DNA of 64,000 nt from Nitrospira sp. (lineage in GTDB: Bacteria > Nitrospirota > Thermodesulfovibrionia > UBA6902), in assembly GCA_016784355.1 (NCBI GenBank), contig JADHUV010000002.1, forward strand, positions 1-64,000. Reading direction: 5' to 3'. A program made the position numbers and the translations under genes. Each line of letters starts with the position of its first letter. Within the stretch, counting starts at the first letter, position 1. Below are positions 9,623 to 18,904 of the stretch, in pieces. Below the pieces are notes generated by a model, which did no database searches, had not been told where the DNA came from, and saw only the letters and a list, made by a program, of their open reading frames with translations.

Positions 9623-10693
9623 TTATACGAACCCAGCATGTTCGGGATCTGCGTTAAGATAATCAAGTACGATATTATTCTTTATGTTTGATACGCAGTG
9701 ATGATTACAAACCATCGACGGGTTAATATTAAAGAATTTGTTTTTATCGCTGAACCAGAAGTCCTTAAAACGCTGATCCTTAATAGATCCGATCAGACCT
9801 TCGTCAAGATTATATGCCTTATCCTGGCAGGAGTATATATTTTGATCAGCACCAATAATAGGTAAAATCTGGAGATAGGGGCACCAGGTGTACTCTTTCT
9901 GAAATTTGTCATTCATGGCATGGTAAGAATCGTATATCTCAAAATTCTCATCCTTTAACTCTGTGACCGCGCGGTCAACCTGCTCCCTGACCTGCTTATA
10001 AAAAGGCTCATGATAAAGATCATTCTCCGCGCAGTCATTACTTACTATGCAGGGAGATACCTTAACGCTATTAACACCGATACCTTTAAGACGCTCAATA
10101 AAGCCATAAACCTCGGGAGCATTAAGTTCATCTATAACAAGAGACACACCAAGGAAGCACTTTCCGTCAAGTTTACTGAAGTTTTCCATATTCGCCATGA
10201 CTCGCGTAAACTCCCCTTCCGGAACCTGCCGATACTGAGAGTAACTCCTGTCATCCCAGCCGTCAATAGATACTCTCAGCCATGTTGCATGTTGAGCAAA
10301 AACTTCAGCTATTTCCCCATGCAGTCCAGAGCCGTTGGTAAGTGAGGCAAAACGGACAGGACTTCCAGTAAGTTTCTTCACGGTCTCAAGCAGATATGGA
10401 TAGTAAAAAGGATCACCTCCGCCGCTGAAAGTGACAGCCTTTACACCCATCTCAATAACATCATCCATAATCTCCATCATCTTTTCACGCGGGATGTAGT
10501 CACCGGTAAACATATCCTTGCCAAGCTGAAGCCGATCTGAACGATAAGCACAATAACTGCATTTATGAGAACAGACATTTGTCGGCTTTATCCTTATATG
10601 CAGCGGCGCCATAATACGAGCATCACTCTGAGTAAGAGAATCAATCTTCTCCTTAAACTGGAATATCTTCATATTAGTATATATATTTCCCAT
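9623..10693 (-). CDS. Radical SAM/SPASM-like enzyme, paralogue C
   Basis: Radical-SAM motif CSHKCSYC at residues 41-48, preceded by the family-typical IRIKPTNV. The glycine-rich SAM-binding segment TFSGGGDPFYYP follows. Late cysteines (WCPYL, YSCQDK, MVCNHHC) suggest a SPASM-like auxiliary cluster domain. It ends DPEHAGFV, echoing the PEH-x-x-F tails of the radical-SAM proteins at 5121-6203 and 21602-22675, though its N-terminus differs. It follows the methyltransferase gene after 12 bases and precedes the CgeB-like gene. Reaction and substrate are unknown; dehydrogenation or epimerisation of a sugar or aminosugar are typical reactions of SPASM enzymes acting on carbohydrates. Confidence 0.85.
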   Translation of the reverse strand: MGNIYTNMKIFQFKEKIDSLTQSDARIMAPLHIRIKPTNVCSHKCSYCAYRSDRLQLGKDMFTGDYIPREKMMEIMDDVIEMGVKAVTFSGGGDPFYYPYLLETVKKLTGSPVRFASLTNGSGLHGEIAEVFAQHATWLRVSIDGWDDRSYSQYRQVPEGEFTRVMANMENFSKLDGKCFLGVSLVIDELNAPEVYGFIERLKGIGVNSVKVSPCIVSNDCAENDLYHEPFYKQVREQVDRAVTELKDENFEIYDSYHAMNDKFQKEYTWCPYLQILPIIGADQNIYSCQDKAYNLDEGLIGSIKDQRFKDFWFSDKNKFFNINPSMVCNHHCVSNIKNNIVLDYLNADPEHAGFV

Positions 10694-10705
10694 TATGCCC
10701 GGCCC

Positions 10706-11368
10706 TTACTCAAAATATATAAATTCATAATCTCCGCTATACCCAAACTCCTGAAACAGCCATTCCCATTCTTCGGGGCTAAAGAATGACTCGCACGTCA
10801 GTGCCCAGCACTGCAGGTTAAACAACTCAGACTCATTCCTATAACTTTCAAGTACGATATATTTATTGCGACCAACCCTCTCTATCTCTGCAAGTGCCTT
10901 TTTCACATCATAGATATTCAGATTAAAAACTACATTGAGCGAGATAACCAGATCAAAGGCATTATCCTCATATGGATAAGGATCTTCAGCCCTGCCACAG
11001 TATAAAACATCTCTGATTTCTTCTTTAGCGGTTTTCAGGGCATGCTCTGAAATATCAAAACCTTTTATCTGCGCATCGGGCAGAAGTTGTTTCAGCTCGT
11101 ACAGCAGAAACCCTTTTCCACACCCCGCATCCAGGATCTTTGCATCGCTGGACAGATTGTATTGCCTGACAAGGTCTTCAGCAACTACCTTCCATCGGCC
11201 GTCGTATTTATAGCCTCCATAACCATACCTACGATCACCATCCCAGTAATCATATTCGTACTGCTTGCCTGTCTTCATGCATTCGACCTTGTTATCCGTC
11301 ATCCGGCCGACATAATCACGTTTTGTATTTTTGTGCAGCTGATTGAAAATATTCAACAGATTACCCAT
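10706..11368 (-). CDS. Class I SAM-dependent methyltransferase
   Basis: The Rossmann motif I ILDAGCGKGFLLYEL at about residues 75-90, an acidic motif II (IKGFDIS) and the later NAFDLVISLNVV identify a class I SAM-dependent methyltransferase. An upstream in-frame GTG exists at 11377, but the ATG at 11368 has GGAG eight bases before it and is preferred. The enzyme would O- or N-methylate a sugar or another small molecule of the glycan pathway in the cytoplasm. It is separated from the upstream GT2 gene by about 150 bases containing a hairpin and is closely linked to the downstream radical-SAM gene. Confidence 0.82.
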   Translation of the reverse strand: MGNLLNIFNQLHKNTKRDYVGRMTDNKVECMKTGKQYEYDYWDGDRRYGYGGYKYDGRWKVVAEDLVRQYNLSSDAKILDAGCGKGFLLYELKQLLPDAQIKGFDISEHALKTAKEEIRDVLYCGRAEDPYPYEDNAFDLVISLNVVFNLNIYDVKKALAEIERVGRNKYIVLESYRNESELFNLQCWALTCESFFSPEEWEWLFQEFGYSGDYEFIYFE

Positions 11369-11414
11369 AGATTTCACTCCACTATCTCTGACACTTATAG
11401 ATCAATATCTGATT

Positions 11415-11446
11415 GCAGATTACTAATTTCTCAATCAGCAATCTGC
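11415..11446. repeat. Imperfect 14-base inverted repeat between GT2 and methyltransferase genes
   Basis: Arms GCAGATTACTAATT (11415-11428) and AATCAGCAATCTGC (11433-11446) pair at 12 of 14 positions around a 4-base loop. There is no T-run on the minus strand, so it is not a classical terminator. It may stabilise or process the mRNA, or be an operator. Confidence 0.4.
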
Positions 11447-11526
11447 TGCAGTATAACAAATCATTCATAGAGTCATCTATATGAATCATACCAATTTTCC
11501 CATATAACCGGCACTGTCTGAAATAT

Positions 11527-12570
11527 TTATACATCATCACCTAATTTATCTAAAATACTGTCCATTGCCTCCGATGCTGCCATACCGCTTTCCGGATCAA
11601 TCATCTGACTTTCATTTAAATGCCTGCGATAAAATGAAAGTCGATAAAACTCCTGCAGAAGCCTGAAACTCCCTCCTGTTACATCCCTGATCCAGGACAA
11701 TTCAAACCGGTCTGATGAGTCAAAGTAATTTCGGTGATGGTCGTTAAGAATATGCACTGCATTGCTGAGCGCAGAATATCGAAACCTGCAGGTTTTAAGC
11801 GCTCGCTCTATTCCCATCTTGACCTTTAATTCAGAATCCTCAGGGTATAAACTACTGAAATGAAGGGCAGCACTTGTAAAATGCTCAAAACTCAGAAGCC
11901 AGTTTTTAAAGACCACCTTGTGTTTATGATAGGAGCGCGCATCTTCTAGGTAGTGAATTACATGACCATACTTCTTTTTCAAACGGTAGCCAAGCTCACG
12001 GTCCTCATAACGAGGATAATAGAAGCTCTCATCAAAAGGATTATCTCGAAGCATGCGTGTCGGTGTAACAATATTACTTGTATAAAAATATTCATCACCG
12101 GCATCAAATCTCTCCTCCTCAGTTATCCGGTAATGCGCAAACTGAGAGCCGCCATTGCTGCTCCAGTATTCAAAGGCGCTGATGCCCTCTGGATGCGGTA
12201 TAATATTTCCAAGCATTGAGGCATTCTCAGATCCATGTTGTTCAATATGCTTATGAAATACCTCGATGGTCTCAGGAAACAATATAACATCATCCCCCAT
12301 AATGAGAGTATATTCTGACTTTGCTTCTTTGATCCCCTGATTACGAGCGGCCGCGGGTCCCCGGGCTATATCATTTCTGATAACAGTAATTATCCTGCTG
12401 TCTCCCTTCAACTGGTTCAGATATTCGGTGGTATCATCTACTGAGCCATCATCAACCACAATAATATCCTGTATCAAATCAGCTCGTTTCGAATCAAGGA
12501 TAGCGTTTAGACACTCCTGCAGAATCTCGTGGCGATTACGGGTTGTAATGACAATACTTAAGTTACTCAC
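11527..12570 (-). CDS. Family 2 glycosyltransferase
   Basis: The N-terminal GT-A fold signature is clear: SIVITTRNRHEIL, then VVDDGSVDDT, NDIARGPAAARNQG and the DxD-like IMGDDVILF. The protein (347 aa) would use a nucleotide sugar to extend a glycan in the cytoplasm. It overlaps the upstream B12-type radical-SAM gene by 4 bases (ATGA), indicating co-translation. About 150 bases then separate it from the methyltransferase gene. Donor and acceptor cannot be predicted. The C-terminal third (about 220-347) is helical and not recognised. Confidence 0.85.
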   Translation of the reverse strand: MSNLSIVITTRNRHEILQECLNAILDSKRADLIQDIIVVDDGSVDDTTEYLNQLKGDSRIITVIRNDIARGPAAARNQGIKEAKSEYTLIMGDDVILFPETIEVFHKHIEQHGSENASMLGNIIPHPEGISAFEYWSSNGGSQFAHYRITEEERFDAGDEYFYTSNIVTPTRMLRDNPFDESFYYPRYEDRELGYRLKKKYGHVIHYLEDARSYHKHKVVFKNWLLSFEHFTSAALHFSSLYPEDSELKVKMGIERALKTCRFRYSALSNAVHILNDHHRNYFDSSDRFELSWIRDVTGGSFRLLQEFYRLSFYRRHLNESQMIDPESGMAASEAMDSILDKLGDDV

Positions 12571-14639
12571 TCTGAAACCTCTTGAAAAGATCGATAATAG
12601 TAATCTGCCGGATTTGCAGCAATAGAGTAATATAAAATATTGCGCATGCCATGAATCGGGTCTTTCTTGGCACGGTAGAGTCTGGTCATTTCTTTTGCTA
12701 TATCAGACTTATGCCGAAAACATAACTGCTGCGGCTTTGCTAGCTTATGACTCAATGGATCTATGCTGAACTTTTCTTTATGCAAAGCAGGAAAATCATA
12801 ATTAAACTTTTCTAACTTTACTATAGAAGTATCAAGAAGACTGTCCTTGCGACTAAGGCTGAACATCAACATCTCATCTACATACTGTAGTAGTTCCTTA
12901 TCATTTATCTCCTGCATCTGCAGCAGATTTTTCAGCGCCCTACGCGCAATTACATGAAGTGTTTCTGCACAGCTGAAAACCCCTATTGCCCTGTCCGTTG
13001 CAAGACTGTTTTCATGTTCTATTTCTGCATATTTTTGTATACTTGCAATATCGTTAATAAAGTCATGAATCTCTTCTTCAGTTTCCCAGGTATATTTCAA
13101 TATTGAGTCAGCCAGACCCTCATAAATCCGTTTCAGGTCTGCCGGATATTCGGACATGAGATCGTGACAGACCTTAACAAACTCAAACATCGATATTTTC
13201 AGGAAAGAAAGCAGTCCCTGTATCTCAAGAAAATATCCGTCATTATAAAATAGCTCAACAGAGAGATCAAAAAGCCTGCAATATACATAGTCATCAAATG
13301 TCATGGAGCTCGTTTCAATAACCAGTTCACTCACTTCAGCACTGGAAAATTCCTCTCCGCCAAATTCATACATGCCGTAGGTTCGCGGAAAGATACGAAA
13401 CCGAGACTTAATCTGAAACTTCTTACGATCAGCAGGTGATTCGGCCTCTGTGCCGGGCAGTAATACCAGCGGATACAGTCGAATACGGGATATACCGGCA
13501 TCCATGACAGTTCGCAATGTGTACAGGTGTCCCTCAACAGTATCTCCCGGTAAATTTAAAATAACTTCTGAATTTGAACCACGCTGATATTTAGCTGATC
13601 GCTGAGCCGCCTCAAGAAGCAATTCAGAAGAAATATTTTTTCTCCGTATATTTTCCAATACGGTCGGATCTGTTGATTGAATGGCAGCGCTGTACCAGAG
13701 CGTTCCGTATTTCAGTCTGCTGATGCCCTCTAGAATATTATCAATATTATTCTTACCTAAAGACGCATCAACCCTTCGCGGCCAGTCATATTTATCCTGC
13801 ACTCGTGCAATGATTTCACATATCTCAACATCTCGCGGAAACATCCCAAAATTAGCATCACCAATATGAAGAGTCAATTCCTTGTGTTTGATTCGTTGTG
13901 CAATATACTCAAGTTCCTCTTCAAACCTGCTGAGTTCAAGCCGCGCAATAGTCGCGTGATAAGGCTGACCTTCGGTGCAGTAGGTACAGGTAAAAGGACA
14001 ACCCCTTGTCGGCTGAAGCAGAGGATCCAGATAATCCTGCAAAAAATCATCATAAAAACCCATAAGATATGGCGATGGAATCCGGGTCAGATCATCAATC
14101 CTCGGGAGAGTCTTCCCGCTTATAAATTCTCCATTGTTCAGATAATGACATCCATCGAGCTCGATTCCTGATTGCTTAAGCTCAGTCACATCGCATTTAT
14201 ACTCAATCAATGTCCTGATAAAAGGCGGGAATGTTTCCTCTGCATCCCGAAAGAAACAGAAATCAACGAGAGGATGACTTTCAAGAAACTTTTTCTGATC
14301 TTCAGGATCAATTGGATAATTGGGTCCACCAAACACAATTATGACTTCCGGATATATAGCCTTTATTTTCTGTACGAGCGTATAGGAAAGGTGATGATTC
14401 CAGATACCGTTTGTCAGGCCTATTACGTCAGGGATTCCATCCCGGCATGCATCTGAAAATGCAGCTACTCTTTTAAAGAATCTGAACTCAACAGCATCCC
14501 CCAGTTCTTTTTTTGTGCAGGCAGCAATGCAACCGATTCCCAGGGGTATTGTCTTAAATGTATTACTGTCATGAGCGAGATCGGCAAGCCATATTTCAAG
14601 CGGTCTGCTATCAAGCGCCTGCATATTAGAATCACTCAT
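12567..14639 (-). CDS. B12-binding-type radical SAM enzyme with long C-terminal extension
   Basis: Residues about 15-150 form a cobalamin-binding-like Rossmann domain (VIGLTNGIW, IVFGGPNYP). The radical-SAM motif CPFTCTYC is at 214-221, followed by LHIGDANFGMFPRD. This is the BchE-like class, which includes C-methyltransferases and ring-forming enzymes. Residues beyond about 440 form an unusually long, unrecognised helical extension, making the protein 690 aa against a usual 450-550. It sits in a translationally coupled run with the radical-SAM gene upstream (overlap 14636-14639) and the GT2 gene downstream. Substrate unknown. Confidence 0.83.
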   Translation of the reverse strand: MSDSNMQALDSRPLEIWLADLAHDSNTFKTIPLGIGCIAACTKKELGDAVEFRFFKRVAAFSDACRDGIPDVIGLTNGIWNHHLSYTLVQKIKAIYPEVIIVFGGPNYPIDPEDQKKFLESHPLVDFCFFRDAEETFPPFIRTLIEYKCDVTELKQSGIELDGCHYLNNGEFISGKTLPRIDDLTRIPSPYLMGFYDDFLQDYLDPLLQPTRGCPFTCTYCTEGQPYHATIARLELSRFEEELEYIAQRIKHKELTLHIGDANFGMFPRDVEICEIIARVQDKYDWPRRVDASLGKNNIDNILEGISRLKYGTLWYSAAIQSTDPTVLENIRRKNISSELLLEAAQRSAKYQRGSNSEVILNLPGDTVEGHLYTLRTVMDAGISRIRLYPLVLLPGTEAESPADRKKFQIKSRFRIFPRTYGMYEFGGEEFSSAEVSELVIETSSMTFDDYVYCRLFDLSVELFYNDGYFLEIQGLLSFLKISMFEFVKVCHDLMSEYPADLKRIYEGLADSILKYTWETEEEIHDFINDIASIQKYAEIEHENSLATDRAIGVFSCAETLHVIARRALKNLLQMQEINDKELLQYVDEMLMFSLSRKDSLLDTSIVKLEKFNYDFPALHKEKFSIDPLSHKLAKPQQLCFRHKSDIAKEMTRLYRAKKDPIHGMRNILYYSIAANPADYYYRSFQEVSE

Positions 14640-15787
14640 GAAGAGGTTTCCTTTTTTCTGGGGGAGCGTTCATACTGTTCCTCTTTCATTATAAAGGGAC
14701 CCGGGTACTCATAACGAAAGTGTACTACATCCTTTATCTGTTCTCCTGCTAAAGGCTCAAACTCATCCCATCCGTGTCTGGCAACATAATCACGGTCTAC
14801 CCCGTCACAGATGGGTCGAACCGCACACTTCTCGCATTTCTCGGAAAAAGCAAGATTATAGGCGGGATCGCTCTCGAAAAGCGGAATTCTTTTTGTATAG
14901 TTGTCCTCTTCTGTAATGCATTTAAGTAAAGGCTCACCCTCACTTGCTGCCTTTGTACCATTTCTCCATTCATATGGATCCATGGCAGCACCCTTGAAAC
15001 CCACGATGTGTTTTTCATACCCCTTAAACATACAGTAAGGAGCATAACGGATATTGACTGCAATGTCTGCAGCGACAAGAATATCAGTGGCCTCTTTTAT
15101 ATATTTATCGATATCATTGTACTTTGCCTTGTACCCGACCGCCATTTCTTCCCGCATATTATTATTGGCCCAGCCCCAGTCCAGTCTCATTATCAGAAAG
15201 TTGTGATACCTTGTACCGGAAGATACAAGATAACGTGCTGTGTCAGGCAGAGTTTTATAATTATTAGCTTCAACAACCGTATTCGTACAATAAGAAAATC
15301 CGCGATCATCCAGAGTCTTCATGACACTCTGCAGTTTTCCAAGATCAGCACCGGTCAACTTGTGAAACATTTCTGCATCTACCGTATGAAATGAAAACAG
15401 AAAGTCATTAAGGCCTGCCTCCAAAAGCCGGTCAAGCAATATTTCACTGCTGCCTCCGAGTTTAGTTCCAAGAAACTGCCCCATCGTTATCATTCTACCC
15501 TTAAGCCCAAGTTCTTTGTGAGCATAACGGGTAATCTCTACAATGTCCGGATGCAGTGATGGTTCCCCACCGGTATACTCAAAATGCGTAAGTCCCCACT
15601 GAGCAAAATAACGCAGAAGGTTTTTCAGAGACTCCGTAGAAAGATACTCGGCAGTGCGCAGATAGTTAAACTGCTTTTCAGATTTATCATAAAAACTGTA
15701 GAAGCAAAAGCAGCATGAATGCGGACATTTTCTCCCAACATCCAGAACTCCCATAGGACTGAGCTTTCCGGCAGGATGCACCCTCAA
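14636..15787 (-). CDS. Radical SAM protein with C-terminal cysteine cluster
   Basis: The motif CPHSCCFC at residues 21-28 carries the three cluster cysteines plus an extra Cys at 26. It is followed by FEYTGGEPSLHPDI, the SAM-binding GGEP motif of the classical radical-SAM fold. Near the C-terminus, CEKCAVRPIC looks like an auxiliary-cluster (SPASM/twitch) binding site. The start is TTG at 15787, supported by AGGAGG eight bases upstream. It overlaps the next gene by 4 bases. It is not obviously a close paralogue of the PEH-tailed enzymes. Reaction unknown. Confidence 0.82.
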   Translation of the reverse strand: MRVHPAGKLSPMGVLDVGRKCPHSCCFCFYSFYDKSEKQFNYLRTAEYLSTESLKNLLRYFAQWGLTHFEYTGGEPSLHPDIVEITRYAHKELGLKGRMITMGQFLGTKLGGSSEILLDRLLEAGLNDFLFSFHTVDAEMFHKLTGADLGKLQSVMKTLDDRGFSYCTNTVVEANNYKTLPDTARYLVSSGTRYHNFLIMRLDWGWANNNMREEMAVGYKAKYNDIDKYIKEATDILVAADIAVNIRYAPYCMFKGYEKHIVGFKGAAMDPYEWRNGTKAASEGEPLLKCITEEDNYTKRIPLFESDPAYNLAFSEKCEKCAVRPICDGVDRDYVARHGWDEFEPLAGEQIKDVVHFRYEYPGPFIMKEEQYERSPRKKETSS

Positions 15788-15834
15788 TGTATAATCCTCC
15801 TCTTAGTTATCACGTTCTGCAACATTCCATATAC

Positions 15835-17277
15835 TTAAAAATATACTCCTGCATTCAGCAATGTCTTCTTGCGATGCTGCTTTAGTTCATCCATCGTAAA
15901 ATCATACATACTGGCAACCTTGGCTGTTTTTTCCGGGGTACTGAAATTAATCCTGTCCCACTCATAGGCACGCAGTATTTTCAATTGCTCGGCCGTAAAC
16001 TCATCAGTCGATATAAACGCATTGCCGAATCCAAAAAAACGCTCATCAAGAAAGCTGAAATCATCAGGAAGCACTCCACTTTCTTTAGCCAGCGTATACA
16101 GATCCGTCTTCGGAAGCGGTGTTGCTACATGAAAATGCACAAGATCAAAATCGCACTCCTCGGCAAAACGAAAACTCATACGCAGATCTTCCCAGGTCTC
16201 CCCGGGAAAGCCGATAACAAAATTGGCGGAAACATCAATTCCAAGTTCTTTACACTTACTCACCAGCGGGGGAATAATTTCCAGCTTCAGCGGTTTTCTA
16301 ATAATATCTTTCAGGACATGCGGACTACCTGATTCCACGGACATGGAAATTTGCGCACATCCGCTCTTTTTCATAAGTTCCAGCAAAGTATCATCGAGGT
16401 CCCAGGCTGATGATCCTGAATTCCATGTAAGGTTGTACTTACGGTCAATCATCGATTGAAGAAGCTCAGTTATCCGTGATCGTTTAGAAAGAAAAAGGTC
16501 ATCCTGAACAGCCAGATCCTCAATATTATACCGATCCATTAGAAACTCGATCTCCTCAAGCACGTCTTCAACAGGACGATATATTACTCCTCTTCCACTT
16601 ATAGTCCGTGTAGCACAAAACAGACAGTTATGAGGACATCCGTATGTCGTAATAATTGGGGCAGAACGAATACCCCTGGAGTTTACCTGATAATCATGTG
16701 TATCCCTCATAATGTACGGCTCAAGATCTATCAGGGAATAATCCGGCTTCTGCAGTTTCTTCACATCTGCTATATAAGTCTTAACCGGATTAATAACAAT
16801 CTCTCCTCTTTCATCTCTGAATCCTACCCCGGCACAGGCACGTGCATCCTCTGAATTGTTCAAGAAATGAATGAACTCCGGTAAGCGCTCCTCAGCATGA
16901 CCTATAAAAATATAATCAACATTCTTATCTCTTAAAACTTCTTCTCCCAGCACCGTAGGGTAAACACCTCCGACAACAGTAACTGCATCAGGACATTCTT
17001 TTTTGGCAATAGCAAGTAAAGCATGAACCTGGCGATGATATTCGACTGAAAGCGCGGAGATTAATATTACATCAGGGCGACTCTGCGCAAGCATCCGGGC
17101 ACAATCATCCTCAGATAAGTCCTGACCATTAGCATCTATGAAACTGAGCTCAAACTCATCCTTTAAAAGGGCTGTCAATATTAAAGCAGCAAACGGTACA
17201 GAGACCCATGGGCGCTTACCGAACCATCGTGAATTAGGATTCACTAATGTGAGTTTCTGTCGAGAACTAATGTCCAT
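15835..17277 (-). CDS. B12-binding-type radical SAM enzyme
   Basis: The N-terminal cobalamin-binding-like domain (PDVILISALSVEYH, VTVVGGVYPT, VDYIFIGHAEERLPEF) is followed by CPHNCLFC (residues 214-221 from the ATG) and a full radical-SAM barrel ending in GFPGETWEDL. Members of this class methylate unactivated carbons or rearrange their substrate. A TTG at 17304 extends the frame, but the ATG at 17277 (MDISSRQ) with AGGGAG upstream is more likely. A sigma-54-like site lies about 75 bases upstream, so this may begin an operon running to the GT2 gene. Substrate unknown. Confidence 0.83.
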   Translation of the reverse strand: MDISSRQKLTLVNPNSRWFGKRPWVSVPFAALILTALLKDEFELSFIDANGQDLSEDDCARMLAQSRPDVILISALSVEYHRQVHALLAIAKKECPDAVTVVGGVYPTVLGEEVLRDKNVDYIFIGHAEERLPEFIHFLNNSEDARACAGVGFRDERGEIVINPVKTYIADVKKLQKPDYSLIDLEPYIMRDTHDYQVNSRGIRSAPIITTYGCPHNCLFCATRTISGRGVIYRPVEDVLEEIEFLMDRYNIEDLAVQDDLFLSKRSRITELLQSMIDRKYNLTWNSGSSAWDLDDTLLELMKKSGCAQISMSVESGSPHVLKDIIRKPLKLEIIPPLVSKCKELGIDVSANFVIGFPGETWEDLRMSFRFAEECDFDLVHFHVATPLPKTDLYTLAKESGVLPDDFSFLDERFFGFGNAFISTDEFTAEQLKILRAYEWDRINFSTPEKTAKVASMYDFTMDELKQHRKKTLLNAGVYF

Positions 17278-17350
17278 ATATCTGTTTCTCTCCCTGACGA
17301 GCAATATTACTGGTTAAATTTTGACGTTTCAACTTTATTCAGGTTAATAC

Positions 17351-17365
17351 GCAAATAATATGCCT
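17351..17365 (-). promoter_or_regulatory. Sigma-54-like promoter upstream of a B12-type radical SAM gene
   Basis: The minus strand reads AGGCAT, five bases (ATTAT), TTGC. The invariant GG and GC dinucleotides have exact spacing, while two -24 positions deviate. It lies in the 217-base gap after the 17522-18889 gene and about 60-75 bases before the next start. The rest of that gap contains no coding frame or clear terminator. Confidence 0.45.
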
Positions 17366-17521
17366 AAATTACCATCTATCTTATATTTAATAATACTGTT
17401 TAATATTAACCAGTTGCGATTGAAACGCGATATCTGTACAAAGTTCAGTATTGAAAAACGTCATCAATTTGACAATTAAACCAGTGAAAGCCCAGTATTA
17501 CAACGTCTTAAGTCCACTGTC

Positions 17522-18889
17522 TCATTTTTCTTTCCATTTCAAAAACTCATCTTCAATCATACGCGCATCCCCTTCATCCTTAGTGATCGCACGATGTACC
17601 TCATAGATCTTCTTCATGGCAAATTCAAGATCATCAGACTTCATAGAACCAATTTCAACGTTATAACCATGTCCTCCGAATGTGTTGATATCAGAATTCT
17701 TAATCCAGTTATTTTTCACCGCATCCTCATAAAAAAGAGTTCCAGGATAAGGCGTCACTGTTGTTACTCCGATATAGTCCGGCCTGGTACTCTTTACCAG
17801 TTGGAATGTGTGATACAGAGACTCCCTGGATTCTCCAGGCAGGCCAATCATTAAAAGAAAGCGAAGGATTATATCGTTGTTTCTGCAATACTCCGAGATC
17901 TTCCGTACGCTATCAAGTGTTATTCCCTGCTTTGCACTTCTGCTGAGAAGCTCTTCATTTCCGGTTTCAACGCCGATATTCAATCCCCGACAGCCAGCAT
18001 CTCTCATCAGAGATAAAAGCTCTGTGCTGAGCACATTGACACGGGTTTCACACCACCAGAACACCTGTAAATTATTTTTAATGATAAGATGGCATAATTC
18101 CCTGATTCGCTCCTGATTATATGTAAAGGTTGCGTCCCTGAAAAAAACATGGTTAATCTTATCGCAGTTGATGATATGAAACAGCTCAGTATAGATTCGC
18201 TCTGCACTCATAGAACGCCAGCGCTCTCCCTGCACAAGAGGATACGGACAATAGTAACCGCAGGGAAACGGGCACCCTCTGCTGGTCTGCATCGTTGTTA
18301 CACTGGTGCCAAACGGGAAATATGAATAATCACTGTTATGCAGAAGTGATCTATCCACAACCGGAAGACTATCGAGGTCTTCGAGCAATATCTCATCCTC
18401 AATAGTATATTGTCCGTTAAGTATTTCTGCCGTACCCATTCTCTCTGTTCTCTTGAGAATTTCATCAATGACAAGGTCACACTCCCCGATTATGCAGAAA
18501 TCACAACCAGATTCCAGAAGTATCTTTTCAACAACAGGTTGAAGGCGTACAGCGGTCTTACAAACTAATCGGCTATTTGCGGGCAAAATTTCCCGAATAG
18601 CCTGCGCGTAAGCAATATCATTATCAACAGTCGGCAGTGATGCAGTAAATACAAGTACGTCCGGACGCTGTTCAGCGATAACAGTCTTAAGAGCATCATT
18701 ACTGAACCTTCCGGCCTGACCGTCTATTAAAATTACATCATGAGATTTTCTCTTAAGAACCGCTGCGTAGTTTAAAAGGTCAAGTGGAGGCAGCAAACTG
18801 CTTTTACTTCGGTCAAATCCCAAGCCACCGGCCATATCCCGATTAACCGGCCTGTCAGGATCAGGCGTGTTTAACAATATTACTCTCAT
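17522..18889 (-). CDS. B12-binding-type radical SAM enzyme with Cx3Cx3C motif
   Basis: The cobalamin-binding-like domain spans about 1-150 (VILIDGQAG, PDVLVFTASLPT, CDFCIIGECDLVIDEIL). The radical-SAM site reads CPFPCGYYC at 206-214, that is Cx3Cx3C instead of the usual Cx3Cx2C. The codons TGC, TGC, TGT are unambiguous. The rest of the barrel is normal (VFFRDATF, GLNIGVETGNEELL, LMIGLPGESRESL). It follows the split transketolase genes after 15 bases, so it is probably the last gene of the operon that starts at the aminotransferase. Its reaction is not predictable. Confidence 0.82.
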   Translation of the reverse strand: MRVILLNTPDPDRPVNRDMAGGLGFDRSKSSLLPPLDLLNYAAVLKRKSHDVILIDGQAGRFSNDALKTVIAEQRPDVLVFTASLPTVDNDIAYAQAIREILPANSRLVCKTAVRLQPVVEKILLESGCDFCIIGECDLVIDEILKRTERMGTAEILNGQYTIEDEILLEDLDSLPVVDRSLLHNSDYSYFPFGTSVTTMQTSRGCPFPCGYYCPYPLVQGERWRSMSAERIYTELFHIINCDKINHVFFRDATFTYNQERIRELCHLIIKNNLQVFWWCETRVNVLSTELLSLMRDAGCRGLNIGVETGNEELLSRSAKQGITLDSVRKISEYCRNNDIILRFLLMIGLPGESRESLYHTFQLVKSTRPDYIGVTTVTPYPGTLFYEDAVKNNWIKNSDINTFGGHGYNVEIGSMKSDDLEFAMKKIYEVHRAITKDEGDARMIEDEFLKWKEK

Positions 18890-18904
18890 ACAGGAATATG
18901 TGAA

